Shown here: positions 44,992-55,700 of the stretch, piece by piece | How the letters are laid out: each line of letters starts with the position of its first letter | Numbering within the stretch: position 1 is the stretch's first letter | Origin: Dyadobacter soli | Lineage (GTDB): Bacteria; Bacteroidota; Bacteroidia; Cytophagales; Spirosomataceae | DNA: 64,000 nucleotides | Direction: 5' to 3' | Assembly: GCF_900101885.1 (NCBI RefSeq) | Contig: NZ_FNAN01000007.1 | Location: forward strand, 310,001 to 374,000 | Made by a program: the position numbers and the translations under genes | Notes under the pieces: generated by a model | What the model was told of the DNA's origin: nothing | Seen by the model: the letters and a program-made list of their open reading frames with translations, nothing else | The model's database searches: none

Positions 44992-47346
44992 ATGATTTTC
45001 AATTACTTCAAAATTGCATTGCGCAACCTGCGGGCGGGCGGCTGGTACTCGGCACTCAATATCGGCGGACTGGCTATTGTGCTTTCCGTCAGCATTCTGC
45101 TGTTCTGGTGGGTGAAAGACGAGCTGAGCTTCGACCGCTTCCATCCCCATGCCGACCGTACCTACCTCGTCCATTCGCATTTCGGCAAGGGCGACGACGA
45201 GAATACCTTTACCTCCACACCTACGCCCGTGGCGCTGGCCGCCAGAAGCATTCCTGAGATCGAGGCGGCAACCCGTACCGGACCGTTTCCCGGCGTGACT
45301 TTTCGGGTAGGTTCGAAGACTTTTACCGAAAAACAGCACATCGCATTTGCGGACACCAATTTCCTGGCCGTTTTCGCCGGCTTTAAGGTGATCGAGGGTG
45401 ATCCCAAAAAGCCATTTCCCGCGCCGAATGCTGCATTGATCAGCGAAAAACTAGCCGAAAAGTTCTTCGGCACAACGGATGTGATCGGCAGGACGATCCG
45501 GAACATCGAGACGAAAACCGATCTCACGATCAGCGCCGTGCTGGCGAATGCACCGGACAATGCTTCGCTGCAAAATGATTTATACATTAGTATGCATGTC
45601 CGTAAAACCATCGACCAGAAGCTGGGCGGTCACCAGTTAATGGATGAAGATTGGGATGATTTCGGCATTGAAACCTACATCAGGTTAAAAGAAACCGCGA
45701 ATGCGAAAACCATCGACCGGAAACTCACCGCCTCACATGCCGTAGCGGTAGCCCAGAAGATCCAGTCCGACTATCTGCTGCAACCGCTCACTCAGGCGCA
45801 TCTTCACCCATTGGAAGGAGACGATTCCGCTGCCAGGCAAGTCAATATGCTCGGTATCGTAGCCGTACTGCTGCTGAGTATCGGCTGCATTAATTATGTA
45901 AACCTCACCACCGCGCGGGCCACACGTCGTTACAAGGAAATCGGTGTGCGCAAAGTCGTCGGGGCCGGGGCCGGACAGCTTGCGAGCCAATTACTGGTGG
46001 AATCGGTGCTTACCTTATCGCTTTCGCTCATTCTGGCGGTAGCTTTTTTGCAGGCATTGCTACCGCATTATGCCAGTTTCACGGGCAAATCGGGCCATTT
46101 TTCACTTCTCGACCCTTCCGCATGGCAGGTATTGGCGGGCACATTGGGCTTTTGCTTTCTGATGGCGGGCATTTACCCTGCCCTGATGGTCTCGCGCTTC
46201 AACCCTATTCAGGCATTGCGTGCGCGCTCGGGTCATGCGGGCGCGGCGCGGCTGCGCAAGTCGCTCGTGGTGGTGCAGTTTGCGCTGGCGGTGGCGCTCA
46301 TAGCAGGTACTTTTGTGATCGGCAGCCAGCTCCGTTTCATCCGCGAGCGCGACGCCGGGTTCGAGCGCAAGCATACCTATACATTCGACGGCCGCCATTT
46401 GACGCAGCAATTCAAGCAGGCACTGGCAGGCCAGGCCAGCATTACCGGCATCAGTACTTCCACCGACACGCCCGTAAATGTGCAAACCGGCTCGGCTTCC
46501 TTCGATTGGGACGGCAAGCCGGCAGACCGAACGCTGGTAATGGCGCAAATGAGTGTGGACAAGGATTTCATTCCGAATTTCCGCATCAAACTCGTCGCCG
46601 GCAGGAATTTCCACGGCAATAAATCCGACCAGCGGCATTTCATCCTCAACGAAACGGCCATCCGGCAAACGGGCATCAAAGACCCGATCGGCAAGCGTTT
46701 CAAGGCCGACGGCGGTGAAGGGATCATTATCGGCGTCGTGAAGGACTTCAATATGATGTCGGTCCGGGAGGAAATGTGGCCGTTGGTAATGTACAGCAAT
46801 CCCGAATCGCACAATATGGTAAACGTACACACCACAGCGGCACTTGCGCCGGCTGCATTGGCGGCCACCGAAAAGCGCTGGAAAGCATACCTTCCCGATT
46901 ATCCTTTTTCCTACACGTTCATCGACACCGCTTACGACCAGCTCTACCGGACCGAGCAGCTCACCGGCCAGCTTTTCAACTTCTTTGCCGCCGTGGCCAT
47001 TATCATTTCGTGCCTCGGATTATTTGGCCTCGCGTCATTCGTTACCGAGCAGCGCACCAAGGAAATAGGCATTCGCAAAGTACTTGGCGCTACGATCACG
47101 AACATTACGGTGCTGTTATCCAGGGATTTTGTAAAATTAATACTCATTGCAATCCTTATCGCCTCGCCCGTTTCCTGGTTTCTGATGGATCAATGGTTAA
47201 ATGATTTCGCTTACCGCGTCGAAATCAACGGCTGGCTCTTCGCATTCGCAGGTTTGCTTGCATTGGTGACAGCGCTTTTAACGGTCAGTTTTCAAAGTAT
47301 TAAAGTAGCCTCCGTTAATCCGACGAAAACCATGAAAGCGGAATAA
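44992..47346 (+). CDS. MacB/FtsX-type ABC transporter permease
   Basis: 784 residues from ATG 44992: MIFNYFKIALRNLRAGGWYSA, first helix, periplasmic domain with KFFGTTDVIGRTIRN, then NYVNLTTARATRRYKEIGVR, central helices, second periplasmic part and SFVTEQRTKEIGIRKVLGA, ending SFQSIKVASVNPTKTMKAE. Divergent from a paralogous permease. As with that gene, no ATPase lies nearby. Possible roles are export of lipids, peptides or antibiotics, none of which the sequence settles. Confidence 0.93.
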   Translation: MIFNYFKIALRNLRAGGWYSALNIGGLAIVLSVSILLFWWVKDELSFDRFHPHADRTYLVHSHFGKGDDENTFTSTPTPVALAARSIPEIEAATRTGPFPGVTFRVGSKTFTEKQHIAFADTNFLAVFAGFKVIEGDPKKPFPAPNAALISEKLAEKFFGTTDVIGRTIRNIETKTDLTISAVLANAPDNASLQNDLYISMHVRKTIDQKLGGHQLMDEDWDDFGIETYIRLKETANAKTIDRKLTASHAVAVAQKIQSDYLLQPLTQAHLHPLEGDDSAARQVNMLGIVAVLLLSIGCINYVNLTTARATRRYKEIGVRKVVGAGAGQLASQLLVESVLTLSLSLILAVAFLQALLPHYASFTGKSGHFSLLDPSAWQVLAGTLGFCFLMAGIYPALMVSRFNPIQALRARSGHAGAARLRKSLVVVQFALAVALIAGTFVIGSQLRFIRERDAGFERKHTYTFDGRHLTQQFKQALAGQASITGISTSTDTPVNVQTGSASFDWDGKPADRTLVMAQMSVDKDFIPNFRIKLVAGRNFHGNKSDQRHFILNETAIRQTGIKDPIGKRFKADGGEGIIIGVVKDFNMMSVREEMWPLVMYSNPESHNMVNVHTTAALAPAALAATEKRWKAYLPDYPFSYTFIDTAYDQLYRTEQLTGQLFNFFAAVAIIISCLGLFGLASFVTEQRTKEIGIRKVLGATITNITVLLSRDFVKLILIAILIASPVSWFLMDQWLNDFAYRVEINGWLFAFAGLLALVTALLTVSFQSIKVASVNPTKTMKAE

Positions 47347-47406
47347 ATGGTAGCAGTATCATTTATTCATATCAGGGATTAAAATAAATATTCAGTACTA
47401 AAATAT

Positions 47407-47439
47407 ATTTATATCTTTATACGGTTACTTAAACAAATC
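47407..47439 (+). repeat. 33-bp repeat element, copy 1
   Basis: Matches the element at 47736-47768 in 29 of 33 positions, with the core CGGTTACTTAAA identical. It contains TATCTTTA (47412-47419), a -7-type box. It ends 4 bp before the ATG of the 79-residue protein, so it is part of the promoter and leader of that gene. Confidence 0.65.
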
Positions 47440-47443
47440 GTAT

Positions 47444-47683
47444 ATGTCAAACCTGATCGCATCTATCTTCGGTTTGGGAAACCAGGAGCTGTTCCTGATC
47501 TCCCTGTCCATGTTATTTTTTGGTTTTGTAATATGGTCAATTCGCGATCTTTTAATCAATAAATACCTGAGTACCGAGGCCAAATTGATCTGGATTCTGG
47601 TGATTTTATTCTTCCCCGCGCTTGGCACGCTATTCTATCTCTATTATGGAAGATCGGACAAGCATTTGTCCGATAATCAGTAA
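47444..47683 (+). CDS. Small PLDc_N-domain membrane protein
   Basis: 79 residues with two membrane helices: LFLISLSMLFFGFVIWSIRD and LIWILVILFFPALGTLFYLYYG. The second is the phospholipase D nuclease N-terminal (cardiolipinase-type) domain seen as a stand-alone protein in many bacteria. Function not established. Preceded directly by the first 33-bp repeat. Confidence 0.85.
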   Translation: MSNLIASIFGLGNQELFLISLSMLFFGFVIWSIRDLLINKYLSTEAKLIWILVILFFPALGTLFYLYYGRSDKHLSDNQ

Positions 47684-47717
47684 TTTGTGAGACAGAATCT
47701 TTACTGCCTGATATCCC

Positions 47718-47768
47718 TTGACGTTTCAAAAATAGATTTATATATTTAAGCGGTTACTTAAATAAATC
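47718..47768 (+). promoter_or_regulatory. 33-bp repeat element, copy 2, with promoter
   Basis: Element 47736-47768, starting ATTTATATATTTAAGCGG. CTTG at 47717-47720, 20 bp, then TATATTTA at 47741-47748 fits the Bacteroidota promoter. Inside the element TTTAAG (47745-47750) and CTTAAA (47757-47762) form an inverted repeat over the expected transcription start. It lies 25 bp before the lipoprotein start at 47794. A shared repressor of the two small genes is the simplest reading. Confidence 0.5.
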
Positions 47769-47793
47769 TCAGGGACATTCAGCCAGGAAGAGC

Positions 47794-48429
47794 ATGAAAC
47801 AATATTTTATTTTCGGTGCATTGCTGCTACTCGGAATATCGGGTTGCAAAAAGGACGACGGGCCTTCCGTTGACCCGCAGATCGAGGAAGCGCGCAAACT
47901 TGCGGCGCTGCAAGACCAGTTTCACGGGAAGTACAGACTGATCAGCGCGGTGGCCGACCAGAACGTGGACATTAACATGGACGGCTTCGCTTCGAACAAT
48001 TTATTGACGGAAATTCCGGAGCTGCAACTGGAAAACCATCCCAATATCGTGGAATTGCGTATTTACGGCCCTAACCATATTATCGCCAATGCAGGATTTC
48101 TGCTCAGCCAGGGCTGGCCCGAGCAGTATATCTGGAATAACAATAAAGAATGGGATGGCGGCCCCGACTTCGAATACAAGGACGGCTTGTCAGTCAGCTA
48201 TGCCAATCAGGGTACTGTCCGTCAATTCACATTTACGGAAGACCTGAAAGAAATTACCGTTCAGCGCAACACCAACGAAAATCCTTTTCGCTGGGTCGCG
48301 CCGGAATCTGTGAAAATCAACAATGCCGGATTACTGCATTTCGTGAACAAGCGCTATTTGTATACCAAAGAAGGTGTTAAGCAGGTAACAATCCAGTCTG
48401 TTTACCAGCGCTTTACGAAAGAAACCTAG
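47794..48429 (+). CDS. Hypothetical lipoprotein
   Basis: 211 residues, signal ending LLGISGC, so a membrane-anchored envelope protein. The mature sequence has no known motif; it is rich in Asn and aromatic residues (QGWPEQYIWNNNKEWDGG). Probably co-regulated with the 79-residue membrane protein because both are preceded by the same 33-bp element. Confidence 0.75.
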   Translation: MKQYFIFGALLLLGISGCKKDDGPSVDPQIEEARKLAALQDQFHGKYRLISAVADQNVDINMDGFASNNLLTEIPELQLENHPNIVELRIYGPNHIIANAGFLLSQGWPEQYIWNNNKEWDGGPDFEYKDGLSVSYANQGTVRQFTFTEDLKEITVQRNTNENPFRWVAPESVKINNAGLLHFVNKRYLYTKEGVKQVTIQSVYQRFTKET

Positions 48430-48438
48430 CCGCAGCAC

Positions 48439-49707
48439 TCATATCTTTTCACCCATGATCCTGAATGTGGCGTCATAACGCTCCCTGACGTTTCCCATGG
48501 CCGTCTGAACCTTTTTCAATGCGGTATTATAATGGGCATTTACGTCCATCAGGCGTTCGGTGATTTGTTTCGCGTCGGTCTGTTCGATTTCAAAAGTCCA
48601 TGCTGCCAGCCCGAGGTCATAGTACATTTGTCCTTTGATCGTGTCCTCGGGCTGGCGCAGGTAAAAGCACGGTGTGCCGTTGGCAGCGGCGATGATCGGC
48701 GAATGGCATTCGAAACTCAGCACGGCCTGGGCCCTTTTGTAAAGCGACGCCGCCTCGTCGGGCAACCAGTAACCGTGCTTCACGATATGGGGCTTCACAT
48801 CGCCCGGTAATGGGTTGATAAGCAGCTCATCCATCACGTCCAGCTGATAGGTCATTTCCGGGCACACCACCACTTTTCCCTTCGTTTTTCTCACCCAGGT
48901 CACCATTGCTTCGCGTAGCTTGGCATGGTCGGTTTCCTTCCATTTATCGTTCAGTTCGTCCACTTCGCGTATCCGCTCTGCGCTCCACCCGGCATTATTG
49001 GGCCGGATCTTGTAGTAGGGCGTCCGGCGCAACCGGGGGATAACGCAGATAAATTGCCGGTCGGTAAGCTTGTTGTCGCTGATAAACTTTGCGGCGGCCG
49101 CGTCGTCGCGGATATCCATGGCAAACGTCGCGTCGGGCGCAAATGCAATGTGTTTCCCTTCGAGCCCTGCCTCTTTCAGCTTCCCGATCGACGCCGTTTC
49201 GCGTGTAAAAATGAAGGAAGCATTCTGTATGATCCGTTTCAGGTCGGGTGAAATATCCTGAATGGTCACTCCAAAAATCCCGAATGGCTTCTGGGTTTGC
49301 TTCTGCCAGCTATCCAGGTAATCGGCCGCCACCACCGACGGCCCCGAGCCGTGGAGAAAGAAATCGGCGTCCGAGAATGCTTTTTTCACCTCGTCCGACT
49401 GCGGCTCTCCGGCCTTATTCACCTGTCCATGAATGATTTGCAAATCGGGATAATGCTTTTTGAGCATTCCTTCGGCAAAATCGCTTTTGCTTTTTTTCCA
49501 GAGGATCAGTTTCGCATTGGGCAGGCGTCTTTTCAGCAATGCAATGAGGCCCGGCGTGTGAGCGATATCGCCGATATTGACATCCTGCCAGCCCGAAACG
49601 AACAGGATAGTCGGGTCGGCCTTGGCCTGCGCCATTGTACCAAACATCATTACACCCGCCATGGCGGCTGCATTTTTTATAAAGTCCCTTCTGTTTTTAA
49701 AATCCAT
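48439..49707 (-). CDS. Exported polysaccharide-pyruvyl-transferase-like protein
   Basis: 422 residues from the ATG at 49707. The first in-frame start codon, a TTG, would add only three residues. The N-terminus is a Tat-type signal, MDFKNRRDFIKNAAAMAGVM with twin Arg and hydrophobic run, ending near AQAKADP. The rest matches the polysaccharide pyruvyl transferase family: VNIGDIAHTPGLIALLKRRL, FFLHGSGPSVVAADY, FTRETASIGKL, FAPDATFAMD and ECHSPIIAAANGTPC. Normal members are cytosolic and use PEP to pyruvylate sugars. Export implies a different donor or reaction. Last gene of a sigma/FecR/SusC/SusD operon; 33 bp from its paralogue. Confidence 0.87.
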   Translation of the reverse strand: MDFKNRRDFIKNAAAMAGVMMFGTMAQAKADPTILFVSGWQDVNIGDIAHTPGLIALLKRRLPNAKLILWKKSKSDFAEGMLKKHYPDLQIIHGQVNKAGEPQSDEVKKAFSDADFFLHGSGPSVVAADYLDSWQKQTQKPFGIFGVTIQDISPDLKRIIQNASFIFTRETASIGKLKEAGLEGKHIAFAPDATFAMDIRDDAAAAKFISDNKLTDRQFICVIPRLRRTPYYKIRPNNAGWSAERIREVDELNDKWKETDHAKLREAMVTWVRKTKGKVVVCPEMTYQLDVMDELLINPLPGDVKPHIVKHGYWLPDEAASLYKRAQAVLSFECHSPIIAAANGTPCFYLRQPEDTIKGQMYYDLGLAAWTFEIEQTDAKQITERLMDVNAHYNTALKKVQTAMGNVRERYDATFRIMGEKI

Positions 49708-49739
49708 AATTGACAATTCATTTAAATTATTATTTCCAC

Positions 49740-51002
49740 TTAACTCACATATCGCCGCATCAATGCCATGGTTTCTTGCTGGCGCTTGTGCACGAATGCG
49801 AGCGCCTTGTCGACCTTTTGCGCGGTCGCTTTTTTATTATTGAGCATATCCAGCACGGTGGGCACGAGCCGGTCGATATCTTCGGGATGGTCGAGGTCGA
49901 AAAGCCACTCGCCGAGCCCGATATCCTTCCACATAATGCCTTTGCTGGTTTGCTCCTCGAAACGGCACACGATCGCCGGAATGCGGTTTCCTATGCACAT
50001 AATGGGTGAATGCATTTCAATGCCGAACAGCCCGGCCGAGCGCAGGTAGGTGCTGATCGCCTCGTCGGTAAGCCAGTATTCCGTCCGAAGCACGGTTTTT
50101 TGCTTCACATCTTCCGGCAACGGGTCAAAGAGCATTTCCTTCCCGATCCGCATCTGGGTTTCGTTTTCGGGCACGATCAGGATTTTGTAGGGCGTCTGCC
50201 GGGCCACGGCGGTGATAGCCGCGCGGATGGGCGCATTGTCGTGCTCCTTCATTTCCTCGTTACGGGCGTGTTTGCCGGCATTAGGCTGCTGATTTTTGCG
50301 GGGCAGCTCCCACCAGGGCGTGAAGCGCAGCTGCGGGATCACGCACACGAACTGGCCGTGTTGCAGGTTATGCTTTTTCAAGAACGCGTCGGCTTTTGCG
50401 TCGTCCTTCAAATCCACCGCGAATGCGCCGTCCGGGCAGAACTCCATAATGGGCGATTTTACGCCTTTGTCCCGGGCAAAATCCAGCGATGCCGAATCGC
50501 GGAACAAGGCAAACTGCGCCTCGGTCATGATGGTAATGTCTTCCGGCCTGAACTTCCAGCGATCGGCGGGCAGGCCGTACACGCCGGGGAAAGTAATGCC
50601 GTAAATGCCGTAGGGCTTGCCGGTTTGCTGCTTCCATAATGCAAGGTCTTTTCCCCTCACCAAAGAAGGCCCCGAGCCGTGCAGCATCAATGCGCATTCG
50701 GCGAATGCTTTTTGGACGTCGGTTTCGGAAGTAATGATTTTGAGTTTGGGAAAACGGCAGGCCAGCATCCGGTCTACGCCCTTGCCGATGTCCACCGGCC
50801 ACAGACGGACTTCCACGTCCGGATAATACTGCTCCAACAGCGTGATAACGCCCGGCGTGTGCCCGATATCGCCGATATTCTCCACCTGCCACGACGACCG
50901 GAGCAAAATACTGCGCTGTGCCGGTTGTCCCAGCGCGTCCAGCCCCGCCGCAAGGCCCGATATCAATGCGCCGTATTTAAGAAATGATCTTCTGGATTGC
51001 AT
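49740..51002 (-). CDS. Second exported polysaccharide-pyruvyl-transferase-like protein
   Basis: 420 residues from ATG 51002 (MQSRRSFLKYGALISGLAAG), a Tat-type signal, ending near GQPAQ; the longer frame begins at an unlikely site. The body repeats the motifs of the downstream paralogue: VENIGDIGHTPGVITLLEQYYP, ALMLHGSGPSLVRG, FRDSASLDFARDKG, FCPDGAFAVD and EMHSPIMCIGNRIPAI. The paralogues are alignable over their whole length, so they arose by duplication. Both lie in the SusC/SusD operon, 50 bp after SusD. Confidence 0.87.
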   Translation of the reverse strand: MQSRRSFLKYGALISGLAAGLDALGQPAQRSILLRSSWQVENIGDIGHTPGVITLLEQYYPDVEVRLWPVDIGKGVDRMLACRFPKLKIITSETDVQKAFAECALMLHGSGPSLVRGKDLALWKQQTGKPYGIYGITFPGVYGLPADRWKFRPEDITIMTEAQFALFRDSASLDFARDKGVKSPIMEFCPDGAFAVDLKDDAKADAFLKKHNLQHGQFVCVIPQLRFTPWWELPRKNQQPNAGKHARNEEMKEHDNAPIRAAITAVARQTPYKILIVPENETQMRIGKEMLFDPLPEDVKQKTVLRTEYWLTDEAISTYLRSAGLFGIEMHSPIMCIGNRIPAIVCRFEEQTSKGIMWKDIGLGEWLFDLDHPEDIDRLVPTVLDMLNNKKATAQKVDKALAFVHKRQQETMALMRRYVS

Positions 51003-51052
51003 ATTTTGAATGGTTAATGATCGATTGCATTCCTTGCGCCTGCCATGCAACC

Positions 51053-52753
51053 TCACGGGTAACCGGGATTCTGCTCGAATTTGGCGCCTGTGTTGGCGTC
51101 GATCACCTTCTGCGGAATGGGCCAGTAGCGGTTGAAGTCGCGGATGGTGCCGCCCGACGACGGCCCGTTCGGTACGGAGGGTACTGAGTTGTATTTGCGC
51201 ACCCTGTCCACGAGCCTGCCCATACGTATGAGCGTACGCAGGCGCGGCTCTTCCACGATGAGCTCGCGGGAACGTTCGTCGAGAATGAAATCTTCGGTTA
51301 CGTCGGCAGCGGTAACAGGCTTCGCCTTGGCGCGGGCCCGCACGACGTTCAGGTCCGCCGCCGCCATGGCATTGTCCCCTTGTCTGAAATAGGCCTCGGC
51401 ACGCAGCAGGTAGGTCTCGGCGACACGCATCCGGCTGAAATCCTTCACCGAATTGCCGCTCAGGTTGTTGTTACCCATGGGCGTCCCTTCGATTTTCCGG
51501 ATGTAGGGGTAGTACTGGCGCAAAGTATCGAGCACGAACTTGGTCACCGTGCCGTCGGCTTTGGTAGTGTACAGCTGGCCGTCCGCTCCTTTTTTTGCGA
51601 GAATGGGTTTGCCGAAATACTCCTTGTCCGCCGCATTGTTGTAATAATAGGTCCTTCGGATATTATGGACTGAATTACGGATATCGTTCGCGTCGCGCTT
51701 CCAGATGTCGTACTTGATGTAGTTGGTAGGCGAATTGACGCCAATGCCGCGCCCGAGGCTGTCGGAAGGCAGGTTGGCAGTCCCGTTCGGCGACTGGATC
51801 TTGTCGTACTCCGGCCCCCAGTAACGAATGCTGATATTGGCCAGCGTGGGCGTGGAGTAGCCGCCGGGCGTAAAATTCTCGAACTGCCAGGCCCACATTA
51901 CCTCCTTGTTACCCGACGATTTGCTGATCTGCCCGTCGGCGAAAATGTCGGAAAACACATCACCCGGCCGCGCGCTTGCCTTGCCGAACCGCTGCGTCAT
52001 GAGCTGATAATCCCCGGCCTCCTTGCTGATCACCTTCGTGGCGGCCGCAATGGATTTATCGTACCAGGAATCGTCTTTCTTTTCCATACCCAATGAAATA
52101 TACACCTCGCTCAGCAAGTGAAAAGCCGCCGCGCGGGGAATTCTCCCGTCGGGCACATCCATATCCAATAGTGCAGCAGCGGCTTCCAGGTCCTGTGCGA
52201 CGAATTCCAGCACTTCCACCCGCGAATTGCGCACGAAATCGAACTTCGGCTCCACGATCCGCTCTTTCACGATAGGCACTCCCCCGTACACATTCGCGAG
52301 GAAATTGTAGGTGTATGCCCTGAAAAACAATGCCTGCCCTTTAATATTGGCGCGGGCGGCATCCGCTATTTTCAATGCGGGGTCGTCGATATTGTCCAGG
52401 ATAAGGTTCGCCCGCACGATCATTTGCTTGAATGCCCAGTCCCAGTAAATGGCCGTAGCTTCGAGGTTGGAGTTCAGCAGGCTGTAATCCTTATTGCCGC
52501 GCGAGTCGTTGCGGCCCCATTGGCTCTGGTCGGTGCCCACGGTCATGTATTCGAAATTGTTGGAGGCGATGCTATGCTCCTGCCGGGCGCCTTCGTACAG
52601 CGATACCACCGCGGCATCGTAGCCAGCCTCGTTCACGAGCAGGTTTTCGGGACTGAACCGGTCGAGGGGCACTTCGTCCAGGTACGACTCCTCACAGGCG
52701 GTGGTCAGCCCGAGCGCGCATAATGTGAGTAAAAAAGTAATGGTTCTTTTCAT
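51053..52753 (-). CDS. SusD/RagB-type nutrient-binding lipoprotein
   Basis: 566 residues, ATG at 52753, lipoprotein signal ending LGLTTAC. SusD pattern: ANIKGQALFFRAYTYNFLANVYGGVP (quoted in part), TYLLRAEAYFRQGDNAMAAADLN, LDERSRELIVEEPRLRTL and the C-terminal WPIPQKVIDANTGAKFEQNPGYP. Twelve bp after the SusC stop. Partner of the STN-type SusC in an ECF-sigma-controlled operon that ends with two exported pyruvyl-transferase-like proteins. Confidence 0.95.
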   Translation of the reverse strand: MKRTITFLLTLCALGLTTACEESYLDEVPLDRFSPENLLVNEAGYDAAVVSLYEGARQEHSIASNNFEYMTVGTDQSQWGRNDSRGNKDYSLLNSNLEATAIYWDWAFKQMIVRANLILDNIDDPALKIADAARANIKGQALFFRAYTYNFLANVYGGVPIVKERIVEPKFDFVRNSRVEVLEFVAQDLEAAAALLDMDVPDGRIPRAAAFHLLSEVYISLGMEKKDDSWYDKSIAAATKVISKEAGDYQLMTQRFGKASARPGDVFSDIFADGQISKSSGNKEVMWAWQFENFTPGGYSTPTLANISIRYWGPEYDKIQSPNGTANLPSDSLGRGIGVNSPTNYIKYDIWKRDANDIRNSVHNIRRTYYYNNAADKEYFGKPILAKKGADGQLYTTKADGTVTKFVLDTLRQYYPYIRKIEGTPMGNNNLSGNSVKDFSRMRVAETYLLRAEAYFRQGDNAMAAADLNVVRARAKAKPVTAADVTEDFILDERSRELIVEEPRLRTLIRMGRLVDRVRKYNSVPSVPNGPSSGGTIRDFNRYWPIPQKVIDANTGAKFEQNPGYP

Positions 52754-52765
52754 GATCGGTAAGAT

Positions 52766-55700
52766 TTAGAAGGAAATGTTGAGCCCGGCGATGAAAGTTT
52801 TCAGCAATGGGCCATTGTCGCCCGGCTGTCTGCTGCCGCCGCCGAATTCGGGGTCCCAGCCTTTCCAGCTCGTCGCGGTCGCGAGGTTTTTCCCACTCAC
52901 ATATACTTGCAGCGAGCTTATTTTCACAGGCTTCAACAGTTTTTCAGGAATGTTGTAGGACAATGAAACATCTTGCAGACGGGCAAAGCTGCGGCTTTCG
53001 TAGAAACCATAGCCCAGCGGATTGCGGTAGTTGATCCTCGGCCGCGTGTCGATCGGGTTCGTCGGCGTCCAATAGGGCAAGTTCAGGAAATTGGCCTGGT
53101 CGTAAAAATTCGTCCCCGGGTTCAGCATATCCATTCTGCTGTATCCTCCCTGACGGATATTGAACGCGACAGACAAGCTCAGTCCCTTGTAGCTCCACAC
53201 ATTGGTAATGCCCAGATTGAACTTCGGCTGCGCATTGCTGATTACCGTGCGGTCCTGCGGGGTGATCTTTCCGTCGGGCACGCCGTCCGGACCACTGATG
53301 TCCTTGAAGCGGATATCGCCCGGCTTCGCGCCCGGAATCAGGCTCAGATCGTCGCCCTCCTGGAAAATACCGTCGAAAACGTAATCGTAGTTACTCAAAA
53401 GCGGGTGTCCGATAAACCAGCCGCTGGCAATGTCGTCGTCCTCGCGGCCGTCGTTGTTCACGTCGCGGCCGGTCAGTTTCACAATTTTATTCCGGTTAAA
53501 TGAAAATGCAATGCTGGTATTCCAGGCAAATCCGCCGCGCTGGATATTGGTACTTTTCAGGTCGATCTCCAAACCGCGGTTTCTGGTCTGGCCTACGTTC
53601 CGCAGAAACTCTTCAAATCCGTTGGTATTGGGAATGGCCTGTTCCAAAAGCAGGTCGTACGTCCGCGTCCAGTAGTAGTTGACCGACGCGCTGATGCGGC
53701 TGTTGAATGCCTGCACATCCGCCCCGATGTTGGTGCTTTCGGAAGTTTCCCAACCCAGATTCGGATTGGCGAGGCTGCTGGGGCTTAGCCCTACCGAGGT
53801 AGAACCGCCATCCCCGAACACATAATTCTTTTGTTCCACCTGGCTCAGTGAGGAATATTCATCCACGCCGCGGTTGCCGTTCCGGCCCCAGGATGCCCTT
53901 ATTTTCAGGAAGTTAATCTCTTTCAAATCCCGCATAAATGCTTCCTCGGTCATATTCCAGCTCAAAGCAGCCGCCGGGAACACGCCGAACTTGTTGCCTG
54001 CCCCGAAGGCCGAAAACCCGTCCCGGCGCACGCTCACAGTAGCCAGGTACTTGCCTGCGATGGAATACCCCAGCCGCGCCATACTCGAAAGCTGGCGGTT
54101 TTTGACGGCCCCCGCATCGATATTGAACCCCTCCCCGATTTCCAATGCATTGTAACCCAATGCATCATTGAAAATATTCTGACTGGAAAGCGACGAAAAC
54201 TCGGTTTTCTGCTCATAGGCGCCATAAAGCAAAGTCACGTCGAGGCTCTGGCGGGATGTGATCTGCTGTTTGTAGCTGATGATGTTTTCAACCGTGATAT
54301 TCTGCTTTTCGCCGTGCCGCTTCGAACCCGAGCCGAGCCGGTTCAGGGGTTCGTACGACGGGTTGAATTTGAATTCTTTGGAATCGGTGCGGGTGTAGGC
54401 GGCGTTGAGCTTGTAGGAAAGGCCTTTCCAGATGTGTACATCGGCAAAACCGTTGGCGAACAATGCATTGGTGACCGATTTCCGCTCGTTCAGCACATTG
54501 CCGAGCAGCGGGTTGGCGACCAGCCCGATATCCTGCGGCAGCGGACGGGGCGATTTTCCGTCGGCCAGAAACAAGCTGGCATAGGGGCTCAGGTAGGTCG
54601 TCGCCACCAGGTCCGCACGCACGCCCGAATCGTCGCGCGAGGTGAAGCCGGAATTGACGCCCAGTTTCAGCCAGTCGGTCGCATCCACCGACAGATTGAG
54701 CCTGCTGGAAATCCGGCTGAAATTATCGCCCTTCACCGGTGATTTCGCTTTGAGGTAGCCGCCAGAAAAGAAGTAGCTCGTGCGATCGGTTTTGCCCGAC
54801 ACGCTCAGTTCGTAGTTCGACATCGGCGCCGATTGTTTGATTTCCTCGAATGGCTTGATCGACCGCCCCGCTGCAATATTTTCCAGCTCCACCGGCTGGA
54901 ATGGTACTGCCCCGCCATCGGCGATTTCGGCGTCTTTCCGCGCGGCCAGGTATTGCTCCGCATTCAGGAGTTTAGGTAAAAAGGCGTAATCCGAAGCCCC
55001 GAGATAGGTATTGAATGAAAATACCGGCTTACCCGACTTGCCGCGCTTCGTAGTAACCTCGATCACGCCGTTCGCTGCCAGCGAGCCGTAAATGGCTGTC
55101 GAACTCGCATCTTTCAGTATGTCGATGGATTCAATATCGCTGGGATTGATGTCGGACAGGCTTCCACCGGCGTAGATAATACCATCCAGAACTATGAGCG
55201 GGTCGGTGCTTGCCGAAATGGAGTTGGTACCACGGATCTTGATCCCGCCCGCCTGGCCCGGACGGCCATTGTCGGTCACCTGCACGCCTGCCGTGGTTCC
55301 CCTCAGCATCTGCGACGCGTTGGTATTGGGTTGAAGCCTCGTTTGCTCCACATTCACGCTCGCGACGGCGCCGGTGAGGTCACGTTTTTTAACAGTACCA
55401 TACCCCACCACCACCACTTCCTCCAATGCTTTGGTATCGGGTTTCAATACCACATCCAGCTGCGTCCGCGCGCCGATTTCCACCTCCTGCGGCAGGTAGC
55501 CCACGAAGGAAAACACGAGAAAACGGGCTTGCTCCGGCATTTCGAGCGCGAATTTCCCGTCCACATCCGTTACGGTACCCGATTGCGTCCCCTTCACCAC
55601 CACACTCACACCCGGCAGCCCGGCACCGGCCTCGTCGGTTACCGTGCCTTCCACCCGGCGGTCCCGTGTACGTACGGGAGCGGGTATGGGGCTGAGCGCG

